DNA from: an uncultured Brachyspira sp.
GTDB lineage: Bacteria; Spirochaetota; Brachyspiria; Brachyspirales; Brachyspiraceae
Assembly (NCBI RefSeq): GCF_944390595.1
Contig: NZ_CALXRN010000142.1
Coordinates: forward strand, 1-45,461
DNA length: 45,461 nucleotides
Direction of reading: 5' to 3'
Positions 8,382 through 18,475 of this stretch are shown here, piece after piece. The notes under the pieces are model-generated. The model did no database searches. It worked only from the letters and a program-made list of their open reading frames with translations, and was not told where the DNA came from. Position 1 is the first letter of the stretch. Every line of letters starts with the position of its first letter. Both the position numbers and the translations under genes were made by a program.

Positions 8382-9899
8382 TTACCTTATAAAATTTTTC
8401 ATAAGAGCAATAAAATTATCAAAAGTATCCAGCATATCTCTTGCTATATTTAAATTAAATTTTTGTAAATTCTGAACTTTACTAGCATTACTGATTTCAG
8501 TTTTACTTCCGCTAGCACAATCTTCAACAACATTTTTTACTATTGTTGTAAGGTCTATAACAGAATTATATACACTAAGAACAATTTTATTTCCTTCAGC
8601 ATCTATCTTATTAACCATAGATTCTATTAAATCTCTGTTTGCATTAGCTTTATTTTTTGATATAATCCATCCTTTAAGACGTTTAAAATTCTCAGACTCA
8701 GGACTTAACATAGTATCAAATTTCTGTATACCTTCTATAACATCGCTCAAAGTATAAAAAGCATCTAATCCCATTGAATTTCTATCTTTATGTACAAACT
8801 CAGCACCTAAAAACATATCATTTAATGGAGCTTTATAATTCATATCAAACATTTCTATAATAAAAGTTTTAATATATTGCAAAGGTTCAACGCAAGTAAA
8901 AATAGGACAATCAAATTTTTCCAGCTGTTCATTTTTTTCTTCATTAACATTTTGAAGCTTTAATATTTCTACACCATTAAACATTTTATTACGCATACCG
9001 GCAATTTTACTGCTTTTTATTTCAGCAACAATACTGTCCATATCTTTTTTAAGATTATTAGTAAAATCTGTTATATAATTCACAAATATATTAACATTAG
9101 AAGGATTGATAGTACACTTATATGTAAAATCTTTAAGCAAATATATTATAATATCACTTAATACCCCTGGAGTTTGTAAATATTTTATTCTAGCTAAAAA
9201 AGCCTTAATATTTTTTTCAGGTATAGGAGGCATTCCTATGTACTGCTGAAAAATATTTAATGCTGATAATAATTCTTTTCTTATAGTAATAGAATTAACC
9301 GCATAATCCAACTTAACAATATCATCAAATATCTGTATATTAGAACTTGCTTTAAATTGAGGATTAGAACTATAAGCACCATCGACAAATGAAGGACAAA
9401 AAGCTCTAAGAAAAAGAAAGAAATCAAAATTTGATATCTGAGCAAAATCTTTAAGTAAATTAAAAGTCAAATTTATTTCTTTTCCGCTTTCCCCGCTTAT
9501 ATATTTCTTAAATTTTACAAAATTATTTTTAACTTCATTAAATACAGTATTTGGATTTTTGCCTGATTGTATCTGAGACATCATATAATCTCTATTTAAA
9601 GTAGCATACAGTTCTTTTATTTCATTATTAAAAGAAACTTCTATGAGATAATATGAAAACTGTTTTCCATCTTTTATTATAAATTCTTCTTTTAATGGAG
9701 AAACTAATGGACCTATAACTTTATACATCTCAAAAACAAATTTAGCACAAGCGGCTGTTAAAGATTTAGTCTTTAAATCTACAAAACCATATTTTTGTTT
9801 TGATATTCTATCCGAATATTCCTCCATACGCATCTTTTCTACTAATTCGGGTGTTCTTATGTTAAACAAATTGTATTTAATATAATCAAAAAAATTCAC
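8382..9899 (-). CDS. Large protein of unknown function, possibly spirochaete-specific
   Basis: A 505-residue, mostly helical-looking soluble protein with no signal peptide or membrane segment and no catalytic motif that I recognise. It may belong to a spirochaete-restricted family (DUF5312 comes to mind, but this is not confirmed). The start is chosen at a GTG at 9897-9899, because a GGGGT stretch lies nine bases upstream. The in-frame ATG at 9915-9917 would add six residues but has no ribosome binding site. It is followed after 22 bases by the UPF0104-type membrane protein, suggesting a shared task. The C-terminal 60 residues look amphipathic helical. Confidence 0.65.
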   Translation of the reverse strand: MNFFDYIKYNLFNIRTPELVEKMRMEEYSDRISKQKYGFVDLKTKSLTAACAKFVFEMYKVIGPLVSPLKEEFIIKDGKQFSYYLIEVSFNNEIKELYATLNRDYMMSQIQSGKNPNTVFNEVKNNFVKFKKYISGESGKEINLTFNLLKDFAQISNFDFFLFLRAFCPSFVDGAYSSNPQFKASSNIQIFDDIVKLDYAVNSITIRKELLSALNIFQQYIGMPPIPEKNIKAFLARIKYLQTPGVLSDIIIYLLKDFTYKCTINPSNVNIFVNYITDFTNNLKKDMDSIVAEIKSSKIAGMRNKMFNGVEILKLQNVNEEKNEQLEKFDCPIFTCVEPLQYIKTFIIEMFDMNYKAPLNDMFLGAEFVHKDRNSMGLDAFYTLSDVIEGIQKFDTMLSPESENFKRLKGWIISKNKANANRDLIESMVNKIDAEGNKIVLSVYNSVIDLTTIVKNVVEDCASGSKTEISNASKVQNLQKFNLNIARDMLDTFDNFIALMKNFIR

Positions 9900-10011
9900 C
9901 GTTAAAATACCCCACATATATTTTTTAAAACATTGAATAATAATATACTAAATTAAATAATATTTAAAGATTATTTAAATAATTTTTTAATATTATGTAA
10001 ACAAAAAATAA

Positions 10012-10833
10012 TCATTCTCTAACAGAATCTAAAGCCTTTCTAGCTTCATTATAATTTTCATCTATTTCTAACGCTTTTTCAAAATTTTCAGCTGCTAATT
10101 TTTTATTTCCAGTAACAGCGTATATAGAGCCTATATTATAATATATCAATTTATCTTCGCTATCAACATCTCTAGCCTTTTCTAAATATCTTATGGCCAT
10201 TTTATTACTATTTTTTTTCTTATAACAAGAAGCTATATTACATAAAACATAAGAATTATTGCCTTCATAATTAGCATTAACTTCATGGAAAAGCGAAAGT
10301 GCTTTATCATAATCTTCATTATGATGATATATACATCCTAATAAATTAATAATATCATTAGTTTGTTTGGCAGTATAAGCCAAATTAGCATATTCTAAAG
10401 ATAAATTATATTCTTTCCAAATAAATGTTTGAAATGCCATATATGAACATCTTTTATAATCCTTAGATCTGATTTTTATATCTTTTGATTGTTCTAATGC
10501 CTTTTCTAAATATTCTCTTCTATTTTCTTTATCAAGAACGGCAGCATACTCATATACAAATGAATTAGCTTTTCCTATAGATATAAGTTTTCTAAAATAA
10601 TTAAGAGCTTCAGAATACTGCCTCTTTCTCATAGAGATAAAACCCATCATATATAATGCTTCAGGATACTCAGAATCATTTTTAAGAACAAAATTATAGT
10701 AATTCTCAGCATCTTCAAATCTATTTTCTTTCATAGCAATTCTAGCTAATATTGATATAGTATAGGGATCATTCAGCTTTTCAGCTAAAATAGCATTATA
10801 TCTATCTAAAAGCTTAGCATATTTACTATCCAT
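10012..10833 (-). CDS. Cytoplasmic tetratricopeptide-repeat protein
   Basis: The 273-residue protein is TPR repeats almost from end to end. Clear units are DPYTISILARIAMKENRFED near residue 22, YPEALYMMGFISMRKRQYSE near 57, DIINLLGCIYHHNEDYDKAL near 160, YVLCNIASCYKKKNSNKMA near 200, and KLIYYNIGSIYAVTGNKKLA near 233. There is no signal peptide, so it should be cytoplasmic, acting as a protein-binding scaffold. A good AGGTGAG site precedes the ATG. It stands between tgt and the large unknown gene on the same strand, with short gaps of 70 and about 110 bases. The partner is unknown. Confidence 0.8.
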   Translation of the reverse strand: MDSKYAKLLDRYNAILAEKLNDPYTISILARIAMKENRFEDAENYYNFVLKNDSEYPEALYMMGFISMRKRQYSEALNYFRKLISIGKANSFVYEYAAVLDKENRREYLEKALEQSKDIKIRSKDYKRCSYMAFQTFIWKEYNLSLEYANLAYTAKQTNDIINLLGCIYHHNEDYDKALSLFHEVNANYEGNNSYVLCNIASCYKKKNSNKMAIRYLEKARDVDSEDKLIYYNIGSIYAVTGNKKLAAENFEKALEIDENYNEARKALDSVRE

Positions 10834-10903
10834 AAAAACTCACCTAATTATTTTTTTATCTATATATTATATAATAATTTACAGAAATATGTAAAATATA
10901 ATA

Positions 10904-12046
<1,143 letters not shown>

Positions 12047-12101
12047 TTATAATCTATTTTATATGAAAATAAATAAATATCAAATTTTTACAAAAATAAA
12101 A

Positions 12102-12121
12102 AAGGGCTATTAAAAGCCCTT
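12102..12121 (-). terminator. Rho-independent terminator of the chemoreceptor gene
   Basis: A perfect 7-base stem AAGGGCT/AGCCCTT (12102-12108 with 12115-12121) with a 6-base loop. Read on the minus strand it is followed by a T-rich tract (12091-12101). It lies just after the stop of the chemoreceptor gene and before tgt, separating the two units. Confidence 0.8.
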
Positions 12122-12145
12122 AATTTAGATATATAAAATCAATTA

Positions 12146-13993
12146 TTATTTAGTACCATCAGGAAGTTTAAATATATGTATAGCTGACATAAGCTCCTCA
12201 GACTGTGCAAATAATAATTCTGCTGAAGCTGTAGCCTCTTCTACTAAAGCAGCATTTTTTTGTGTAGTAGAATCCATCTCAGCAATAGCAATTTTAATTT
12301 CATTTATACCAGATTGCTGTTCTGTAGCTCCGTTGCTTATATTTATCATAATATTTGAAGCCTCATCTATTCTATTTTGTATTTCAACAAATATTTCTTG
12401 AGACTCTCTAGCAGTTCCAGTAGCTACATTAATTTTTTCATAAACATTTTCTATCAAATCAGTAATACTTTTTACAGAAGTTTGAGTAGTCTGAGCCAAA
12501 TTTCTTACTTCACTTGCTACTACAGCAAAACCTTTTCCCTGCTCTCCTGCACGTGCAGCTTCTACTGAAGCATTGAGGGCAAGTATATTCGTCTGGAATG
12601 CTATATCCTCAATTATTTTAGTTATATCTTTAATTTTTGAACTAGCATCATGTACAGCTTCTATATTACCTGTAGTTTCTGCTATTATACTGCCGGCTTT
12701 TTCAACTGATGATTTAGAATCCAATATAATTTTACTTCCATTTATAGAATTATCTGCTGATTCTTTTATTGTAGAAGAAATCTCAGTCATAGAAGCAGAA
12801 GTTTGCTCTATACTTGCAGCCTGACTTTCTGTTCTATGTGCTAAATCTGTATTTTGTTCTGATAATTCCTTAGCAGCCATAGTAATATTATTAGCTGACT
12901 CTTCTACAACCATTATAGTTTCTACGAGTTTCTTTCTCATAGCTACAAATGCATTTGATAATTCTCCAAGCTCATCTTTACGATGTATTTTTTGTTTGGT
13001 AGTTCTCAAATCTCCTTCAGCTATTTCTTTAGCAACTCCAACCAATAAATGTAAAGGTCTTGTTATAGAACGTATAAATAGTGATATAAATATAGATATA
13101 ACAACTATGGCAATTACAGAAATTATTATCATCATCATCATCAGTGCTCTATTAGCCTCATAAATTTCAGCCTCTGAAACAGAAATACCTAATACCCAAG
13201 GCTGAGATTTTAATGTCATAACAGATGATACTCTTTTTTCATTATTAAATACATAACTTAATATTCCCTGACCTATATTAAAGGCATCTTTAAATTGTTC
13301 CGGAGCTGTAACATTTATATTTTCAGTTCTGCTGTGTATCTTTATTATTAAATTTTTATCTACAGCATACATACTTCCTGTTTTTCCTATTACAAGAGGT
13401 TCTATATGATTTTTATTTAAAGTAGACCAATCTAATATTACATATAAATAACCTATAACAGTATTATTAACATCAACAACTTTTTCCATTAATATTAATG
13501 ACCATCCTCCTGTAGTCAGAGAATGAGTAATATTATCTCCAAATACTCCTTTGCTGCTTCCGTTTATTTTACTTCTTAAATCCGGATGTATATCAAAAAT
13601 ATTTTGATTTACTAAGTCCACGTTATCAGAATCTATTAATACAACACCTGATGAATCAGACAATCCTATATTTATAGCATATTCATTTAATGACCTAAAT
13701 TTTTTAAGATTATTTAATGCAACGATTCTTGTGTCCTCAGTTCTTAACTGCAAATATCTTACTAATTCTTCTGAGGTTCCATATATACCTGCTATGGCTA
13801 ATTGATCGACAAACCATGTATCAATAAGTGAAGCATAACCCATAACAGTATTATTATATCCTGTATATGTAGCATTTTTTATACTATCTGATGCTTTAAT
13901 TTCTGTTATAACTATTAAAATAATAATAAAGAATGCTACCATAGAAATAATAATTAAAGGCATCTTTATTCTTAAACTTTGAAATCTTTTCAT
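12146..13993 (-). CDS. Methyl-accepting chemotaxis protein
   Basis: A membrane chemoreceptor of 615 residues. After a short cytoplasmic N-terminus comes a transmembrane helix (about 12-32), an extracytoplasmic sensor of about 245 residues with double-Cache-like features (YAINIGLSDSSGVVLID; WSLILMEKVVD), a second helix (about 285-308), a HAMP domain (SITRPLHLLVGVAKEIAEGD onward), and the long coiled-coil signalling domain. The hairpin tip IAFQTNILALNASVEAARAG is intact. It would pass ligand binding to CheA through CheW. The start is put at the ATG at 13991-13993, because an in-frame TTG three codons upstream lies only two bases after the AGGGAG site, too close to use. The ligand is unknown. 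It is monocistronic. Confidence 0.95.
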   Translation of the reverse strand: MKRFQSLRIKMPLIIISMVAFFIIILIVITEIKASDSIKNATYTGYNNTVMGYASLIDTWFVDQLAIAGIYGTSEELVRYLQLRTEDTRIVALNNLKKFRSLNEYAINIGLSDSSGVVLIDSDNVDLVNQNIFDIHPDLRSKINGSSKGVFGDNITHSLTTGGWSLILMEKVVDVNNTVIGYLYVILDWSTLNKNHIEPLVIGKTGSMYAVDKNLIIKIHSRTENINVTAPEQFKDAFNIGQGILSYVFNNEKRVSSVMTLKSQPWVLGISVSEAEIYEANRALMMMMIIISVIAIVVISIFISLFIRSITRPLHLLVGVAKEIAEGDLRTTKQKIHRKDELGELSNAFVAMRKKLVETIMVVEESANNITMAAKELSEQNTDLAHRTESQAASIEQTSASMTEISSTIKESADNSINGSKIILDSKSSVEKAGSIIAETTGNIEAVHDASSKIKDITKIIEDIAFQTNILALNASVEAARAGEQGKGFAVVASEVRNLAQTTQTSVKSITDLIENVYEKINVATGTARESQEIFVEIQNRIDEASNIMINISNGATEQQSGINEIKIAIAEMDSTTQKNAALVEEATASAELLFAQSEELMSAIHIFKLPDGTK

Positions 13994-14116
13994 AATACAC
14001 AATTCTCCCTAATCGTTACACTATAATTATAATCTATTTTTTAAAAAAGTGTTGTATTTTTTAAACTTAATGTAAATTCGCACAATAAAATATATAAAAA
14101 ATAATATTTGTTAATA

Positions 14117-14596
14117 TTAAAGAGATATATAATATAACACTATATCTTCATATATATTATTTATATTAAGATACCCCTCTTTTACAATTCCTATTTTATT
14201 AAAACCTAATTTTTCATAAAGTTTATGAGCCGTATTATTAGATATTACAACAGCATTAAATTGCAATATTCTATACCCAAGTTTAGAACCTTGTTTCATA
14301 GAATCTTTAACCAGCATTTCACCAATGCCTTTACCTCTTGCTTTTTTTGAAACTGCATAGGAAGCATTACATATATGACCGCATCTGCCTATATTATTTG
14401 GATGCAAAATATAAACTCCATAGACTTCACCATCTTCTACAGCTATACCAGTAAAATCCTGCGACTTGAAATAAGAATCAGCGTTTTCTTTTGTGAGTTT
14501 TTCTATTTGCGGAAAATATATTCCTTCTTCTATTATATTATTCCATAATTCTAAGATTTGATCTAAATATTTAATATTATAAGCTGATATTTCCAT
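14117..14596 (-). CDS. GNAT-family N-acetyltransferase
   Basis: A 159-residue single-domain GNAT protein. Motif A with the acetyl-CoA-binding loop is seen as KKARGKGIGEMLVKDS (about residues 88-103), and motif B as NNTAHKLYEKLGFNKIG (about 119-135). The N-terminal part (LDQILELWNNIIEEG) is like that of phosphinothricin/ribosomal-protein-type members. It would move an acetyl group from acetyl-CoA to an amine; the substrate is unknown. No neighbour gives a hint. Only a weak AGGT lies upstream of the ATG. Confidence 0.88.
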   Translation of the reverse strand: MEISAYNIKYLDQILELWNNIIEEGIYFPQIEKLTKENADSYFKSQDFTGIAVEDGEVYGVYILHPNNIGRCGHICNASYAVSKKARGKGIGEMLVKDSMKQGSKLGYRILQFNAVVISNNTAHKLYEKLGFNKIGIVKEGYLNINNIYEDIVLYYISL

Positions 14597-14662
14597 TGAT
14601 TTGTATATACCTAATTTTTTAAAATTATTATATATTATTTGTACAATAAATCAAACAATTTT

Positions 14663-15054
14663 TTAATAATTTGAATATAATTTAAGTAAATATTCGTACG
14701 GAAGCATATTATTTTTATCAGTATAAAAAAACTTTCCTATAGAAGCGACTTCAGAAGAATATATAGTTATTTTATCTAATATGCTGTTATCATTTGAACT
14801 ATAAATTTTTATGTTATACCCTATACTTGAATTTTTAAATATAGATCTATTTAGTGATATACTGTTTAAACTTTTTATAATAAAAGATATATCATTTGTA
14901 TTAGTTATTGAAATAGTTTTTTTATTATAATCAATTTCTATTTTTGAAACGTCTTTTGGATAAAGCTTTATACCATTTATTGGTGCTTTATACCATAAGA
15001 CTAATACTATAATAACAAATAATGATATGAAGCTAATAATCTTTTTTTATTCAT
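14663..15054 (-). pseudogene. Frameshifted small membrane-anchored protein (DUF5301-like), broken in an A7 tract
   Basis: On the minus strand an ATG at 15052-15054 begins MNKKR and then runs into a stop after about 15 codons. One base shifted, an open frame of about 125 codons starts at once with a hydrophobic anchor (FISLFVIIVLVLWY), then KAPINGIKLYPKDVSKIEID and a strand-rich domain, ending at TAA 14663-14665. Adding one A to the run of seven A after ATGAAT would join MNKKK to the anchor and give a complete 130-residue protein. The domain resembles small DUF5301-like proteins. Either the gene is off by a homopolymer slip (phase-variable or mutant), the polymerase or ribosome slips, or the sequence has an error here. 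Confidence 0.65.
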
Positions 15055-15480
15055 AAAATATATTATACAATAAAATCATCATTTATCAAATACAGATTGA
15101 CAACAAATAAAAAACATTAATCAATAAAAATAAACACAAAATATATTAAAAAATTGTTTTAATAGACATCAATTTTTTTAATATTTATTAAAATATATTT
15201 GCTTTTAATATTATTTAGTTTATAATAGAAATCAATGTTTTAACAATTAAAAAACGGATATTTGTTATGTGCATTTTTTATAATTACAAATTATTTTCAA
15301 TAACACTCTATAAAAATTACAAAATACCCGAGCAAAAATAATCATAAGTAGGCAGGCTGTCTATATAAAATCAAATATACCAATTCTTATATGGTTTCAG
15401 AAATATTAATTTTTTATAATTAAAAATTGATATTCCTAATTTATTATCAAATTAAATTTATTAAGAGGAATATAAAATAT
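15055..15480. other. Long AT-rich spacer before the receptor array
   Basis: No convincing gene is seen. It begins with the promoter of the minus-strand gene. Two small hairpins occur: TAGGCA with TGTCTA at about 15351-15362, and ACCA with TGGT at about 15378-15394. A TTTATAAT-like box lies at about 15220-15228. It could hold the promoter and leader of the downstream lipoprotein array, but I recognise no known riboswitch class. Confidence 0.35.
15062..15089 (-). promoter_or_regulatory. Promoter of the frameshifted gene, giving a near-leaderless transcript
   Basis: On the minus strand TTGATA (15084-15089) and a perfect TATAAT (15062-15067) are 16 bases apart. The -10 box ends only seven bases before the ATG at 15054, so RNA would begin at or next to the start codon. 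No Shine-Dalgarno site is present, which fits leaderless initiation. Confidence 0.5.
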
Positions 15481-15792
15481 ATGAAAGAAATAATATTAAT
15501 TATTTTTTTGATATCATGTTTAAATAGCAAAACAGATTATAAGCTGCTAATAAATATACATAAAGAATTTCATAAATTTGAAAGTTTAATATCTAAAAAT
15601 AAAAAATGCAAACAAAGCTTAAAACTAATCAAGAATATAATATACAATTTTAAGGTATCGGTAACTGCATTAAAAAATACTGCTGTATATTTTTTATATT
15701 TGCTTAAAATTATAATGTATAATCATATCATAAATAAATATCAAATTCTATATATGAAGAAAAAATACATTATGATTAATTATCTTCTCTGA
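15481..15792 (+). CDS. Doubtful small lipoprotein ORF
   Basis: A 103-codon frame beginning MKEIILIIFLISCLNSK, a good lipoprotein signal with lipobox-like LISC, and an AGAGGA site about ten bases upstream of the ATG at 15481. An in-frame ATG at 15427 would put 18 odd residues ahead of the signal and is less likely. After the signal the product is lysine-rich and of low complexity, with no domain I recognise. The signal resembles those of the five receptors that follow. The frame may be the decayed remains of another receptor or a chance extension of a short lipoprotein. It ends 68 bases before the first receptor gene. Confidence 0.35.
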   Translation: MKEIILIIFLISCLNSKTDYKLLINIHKEFHKFESLISKNKKCKQSLKLIKNIIYNFKVSVTALKNTAVYFLYLLKIIMYNHIINKYQILYMKKKYIMINYLL

Positions 15793-15860
15793 CAAAATTT
15801 TTTATTCATCTATTATAAGAAATAAAGACATTCTAAAAAATAATAAATACGGAGAAATAA

Positions 15861-16691
15861 ATGAAAAACATAAAAATAGTATTTTTGATTTTTACAATAT
15901 TTTTTATAAGCTGTGTAAAATCAAATACTGACAGCAAATCAGAAAATACAAATCCAATAAGAGTTGGAACACCTGCCAAGCATAAGTTTTTTAGCCAAAT
16001 AGGAAGCAATGGGGAAATAGAAGGATACGATATAGATATATGGGAAGAAATTGGAAAACGTTTAAATAGACCTATAGAATGGACACAAATAGATCTTACA
16101 GGAGGTTTCGGAGAATTAGAGTTAGGGAAACTTGATACATTGACTCAGCAAATTAGTATAACGCCTGCAAGAATGCAAAAATATTATTTTGCTGAACCAT
16201 ATTTTTTAAGCCCTTACAAAATATATGTAGCTGAAACTAATGAATCAATAAATAAATTTGAGGATCTATTTGGCAAAGTGCTTGCTGTAACTATAGCAGA
16301 GGCAGCTGTAGAACATATAGAAGCATTAGATCCTCAGAAAAAAATAAAAATGGAAACATTCGTAGCAGAAGCCAGACCAGGCATACCTCTTTTAGTACAA
16401 AATGGAAAAATAGATGCATCAACAGAGGCTGTAATAATATTCGATGAAGTAAAAAAGTCTACTGGTGCTAAAGTAAAAATGGTTGGAGAACCTATATTTA
16501 CTGAAGTAAATTCATTTCCATTTAAAAAAGATGAAAACGGCAAAAAACTATGTGATGAAGTAAGCAAAGTTATAGCTGAAATGAGAGAAGACGGCACATT
16601 AGATAAATTTGCAATAAAATGGTTCGGATACAATCCTATGGAAGGTTTAGATGTCAATTATGAATTAGAAAAATTATTAAAAACTTTCTAA
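15861..16691 (+). CDS. ABC transporter substrate-binding lipoprotein, family 3 (receptor 1 of 5)
   Basis: A 276-residue solute-binding protein of the polar amino acid type (SBP_bac_3) with a lipoprotein signal ending FFISCVKS, so it should be anchored by lipid at Cys19. Domain 1 has EGYDIDIWEEIGKRL and QQISITPARMQKY, where the Arg aligns with the carboxylate-binding Arg of HisJ. In domain 2 the HisJ ammonium ligand (Asp161, in IDAAFQD) aligns with Ala in IDASTEA. The ligand loop reads TIAEAAVEH. The C-terminus has the family pattern EMREDGTLDKFAIKWFGYNP. It is the most divergent of the five copies and shares AEPYF and FDE features with receptor 4. GGAGA precedes the ATG. The ligand is unknown. 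Confidence 0.92.
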   Translation: MKNIKIVFLIFTIFFISCVKSNTDSKSENTNPIRVGTPAKHKFFSQIGSNGEIEGYDIDIWEEIGKRLNRPIEWTQIDLTGGFGELELGKLDTLTQQISITPARMQKYYFAEPYFLSPYKIYVAETNESINKFEDLFGKVLAVTIAEAAVEHIEALDPQKKIKMETFVAEARPGIPLLVQNGKIDASTEAVIIFDEVKKSTGAKVKMVGEPIFTEVNSFPFKKDENGKKLCDEVSKVIAEMREDGTLDKFAIKWFGYNPMEGLDVNYELEKLLKTF

Positions 16692-16714
16692 TAAATGTTC
16701 TTAAAGGAGAAAAA

Positions 16715-17569
16715 ATGAAAAACATATTCAAATATTTATTTATTTTATGTATTATGAGCATAATTATATCATGCACAAAAAACAATGTTTCTAACGAGAC
16801 TTCTGAAAATAATCAAAGTGTAATAAGAGTAGCAACACCAGGTACACATCCTCTTTTTACAAGAGTTAATGCTGATGGAAAATTTGAAGGATATGATATA
16901 GATGTTTGGGAAGAGATAGGAAAACGCTTAAACAAAAAAATAGAATGGCATCAGTTTGCATTAGAAGGATGCTTTGGTGCTTTGGATGCCGGCAAAGTTG
17001 ATACAGCAACTCAGCAAATTAGCATCACTCCTGCTAGATTAGAAAAATATATTTTTTCTGAGCCTTATTTTTTAAGTCCTTTTAAATTATATGTTGTAGG
17101 AACTAATGACACAATAACAAAACTAGAAGATTTGTACGGAAAAAGATTAGCACTTGTAACAGGTTCTGCTACACATGAATATATAAAAGAATTAGACCCT
17201 GAAAACAAAATAGAAATCATATCATTAAGAGCAGACAGTACTGCTACTATTCCAAGCAATGTAGTTAATGGAAAAGCTGAAGCAGCTGTTACAGCCGTTA
17301 CTGTATTTCCTGATTTAAAAGAAAGCTCAGGATTAGATATAAAAATGGTTGGAGATATATTATTTACTCAAGTTAATGGTTTTCCTTTTAGAAAAGATGA
17401 AGCTGGTAAAAAACTATGCAATGAAATAAGCAAAGTTGTAGTAGAAATGAGAGAAGACGGCACATTAGAAAAACTAGCTGTTAAATGGTTTGGATATAAC
17501 CCTATGGAAGGTTTAGATGCTAAAACTGAATTAGATAAAATAATGGCTAAAATAAACACAAATAAATAA
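16715..17569 (+). CDS. ABC transporter substrate-binding lipoprotein, family 3 (receptor 2 of 5)
   Basis: A 284-residue paralogue of receptor 1, starting 23 bases after its stop behind AAAGGAG. The lipoprotein signal ends IIISCTKN. Domain 1 keeps EGYDIDVWEEIGKRL and QQISITPARLEKY. The first segment reads GCFGALDAGKVDTATQQ, with Cys and Ala at places that are Ala/Gly and Val in the other copies. In domain 2 the usual GKIDA is GKAEA and the HisJ Asp161 position is Ala (AEAAVTA). The ligand loop reads VTGSATHEY. The end GLDAKTELDK matches that of receptor 4 and differs from 1, 3 and 5. The altered pocket suggests a ligand unlike that of its neighbours. Confidence 0.92.
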   Translation: MKNIFKYLFILCIMSIIISCTKNNVSNETSENNQSVIRVATPGTHPLFTRVNADGKFEGYDIDVWEEIGKRLNKKIEWHQFALEGCFGALDAGKVDTATQQISITPARLEKYIFSEPYFLSPFKLYVVGTNDTITKLEDLYGKRLALVTGSATHEYIKELDPENKIEIISLRADSTATIPSNVVNGKAEAAVTAVTVFPDLKESSGLDIKMVGDILFTQVNGFPFRKDEAGKKLCNEISKVVVEMREDGTLEKLAVKWFGYNPMEGLDAKTELDKIMAKINTNK

Positions 17570-17594
17570 TAACTTTTTAATTTGGGAGTGAAAA

Positions 17595-18428
17595 ATGAAA
17601 CATTTATTAAAAATATTAATCATAATGATATTAACATCGATATCATGTACAAACAGTAAAAACAATACTGAAAATACAATGGATGAAAATGTTATAAGAG
17701 TCGCCTCACCTGGAATGCATATAATGTTTAGTAAAGCAAATTCTGAAGGTAAGTTAGAAGGATATGATATAGATGTTTGGGAAGAAATAGGAAGACGTTT
17801 AGGTAAGAAAATAGAATGGACTCAAATTTCTATGGAGGGGGCTTTTGGCTCTTTAGAATCAGGAAAAGTTGATACTGTTACTCAGCAAATCAGCATTACG
17901 CCTTCAAGATTTGAAAAATATATATTTTCAGAACCTTATTTTTTAAGTCCGTATAAATTTTTTGTAGCTTCAACAAATGATAGTATTAATAAATTAGAAG
18001 ACATGTATGGTAAAAAATTAGGATTTCATACTGGAAGTTATGCTCATGAATATATGAAAGCATTAGATCCTGAAGGTAAAATAGAAATAGTTTCATTTAG
18101 TCCTGATTCTGTTGCTACAGTACCTATTAATGTAGCTAATGGAAAAATAGATGCTGCTTTAGAGGCTGTAATAATATTCCCAAATCTAAAAGAAAGCACT
18201 GGATTGGATATAAAAATGGTTGGAGATGTAGTTTTTACAGAAGTTAATGCTTTTCCATTTAGAAAAGATGAAAAAGGAAAAAAATTATGCGATGAAGTAA
18301 GTAAAACTATAATAGAAATGAGAGAAGACGGTACATTAGAAAAACTAGCTATTAAATGGTTTGGATATAATCCTATGGAAGGCTTAGATGTCAATGCTGA
18401 ATTAGAAAAATTATTATCAACTTTTTAA
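17595..18428 (+). CDS. ABC transporter substrate-binding lipoprotein, family 3 (receptor 3 of 5)
   Basis: A 277-residue paralogue, 25 bases after receptor 2 and behind GGGAG. The lipoprotein signal ends SISCTNS. It is closest overall to receptor 5: both have MEGAFGSLESGKVDTVTQQ and VSFSPD followed by a short variable stretch. The carboxylate-binding Arg is kept (ITPSRFEKY), the HisJ Asp161 position is Ala (IDAALEA), and the ligand loop reads HTGSYAHEY. The tail GLDVNAELEKLLSTF resembles receptor 1 (GLDVNYELEKLLKTF), so the two ends of this gene point to different relatives. It should sit on the outer face of the inner membrane, as do its sisters. Confidence 0.92.
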   Translation: MKHLLKILIIMILTSISCTNSKNNTENTMDENVIRVASPGMHIMFSKANSEGKLEGYDIDVWEEIGRRLGKKIEWTQISMEGAFGSLESGKVDTVTQQISITPSRFEKYIFSEPYFLSPYKFFVASTNDSINKLEDMYGKKLGFHTGSYAHEYMKALDPEGKIEIVSFSPDSVATVPINVANGKIDAALEAVIIFPNLKESTGLDIKMVGDVVFTEVNAFPFRKDEKGKKLCDEVSKTIIEMREDGTLEKLAIKWFGYNPMEGLDVNAELEKLLSTF

Positions 18429-18475
18429 TAAAAAATAAAAATTAATAAACATTACAAATATTTAAGGAAGTAAAA

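Noticed and set aside
9900-9917. ATG start for the large unknown protein
   Set aside because: No ribosome binding site precedes it, whereas a GTG six codons later has one.
12377-12824. Plus-strand open frames within the chemoreceptor
   Set aside because: They are opposite the highly conserved signalling domain and are a by-product of its codon pattern.
15300-15420. Possible riboswitch before the receptor array
   Set aside because: Only two small weak hairpins are seen and no motif of a known class; a covariance-model search would be needed.
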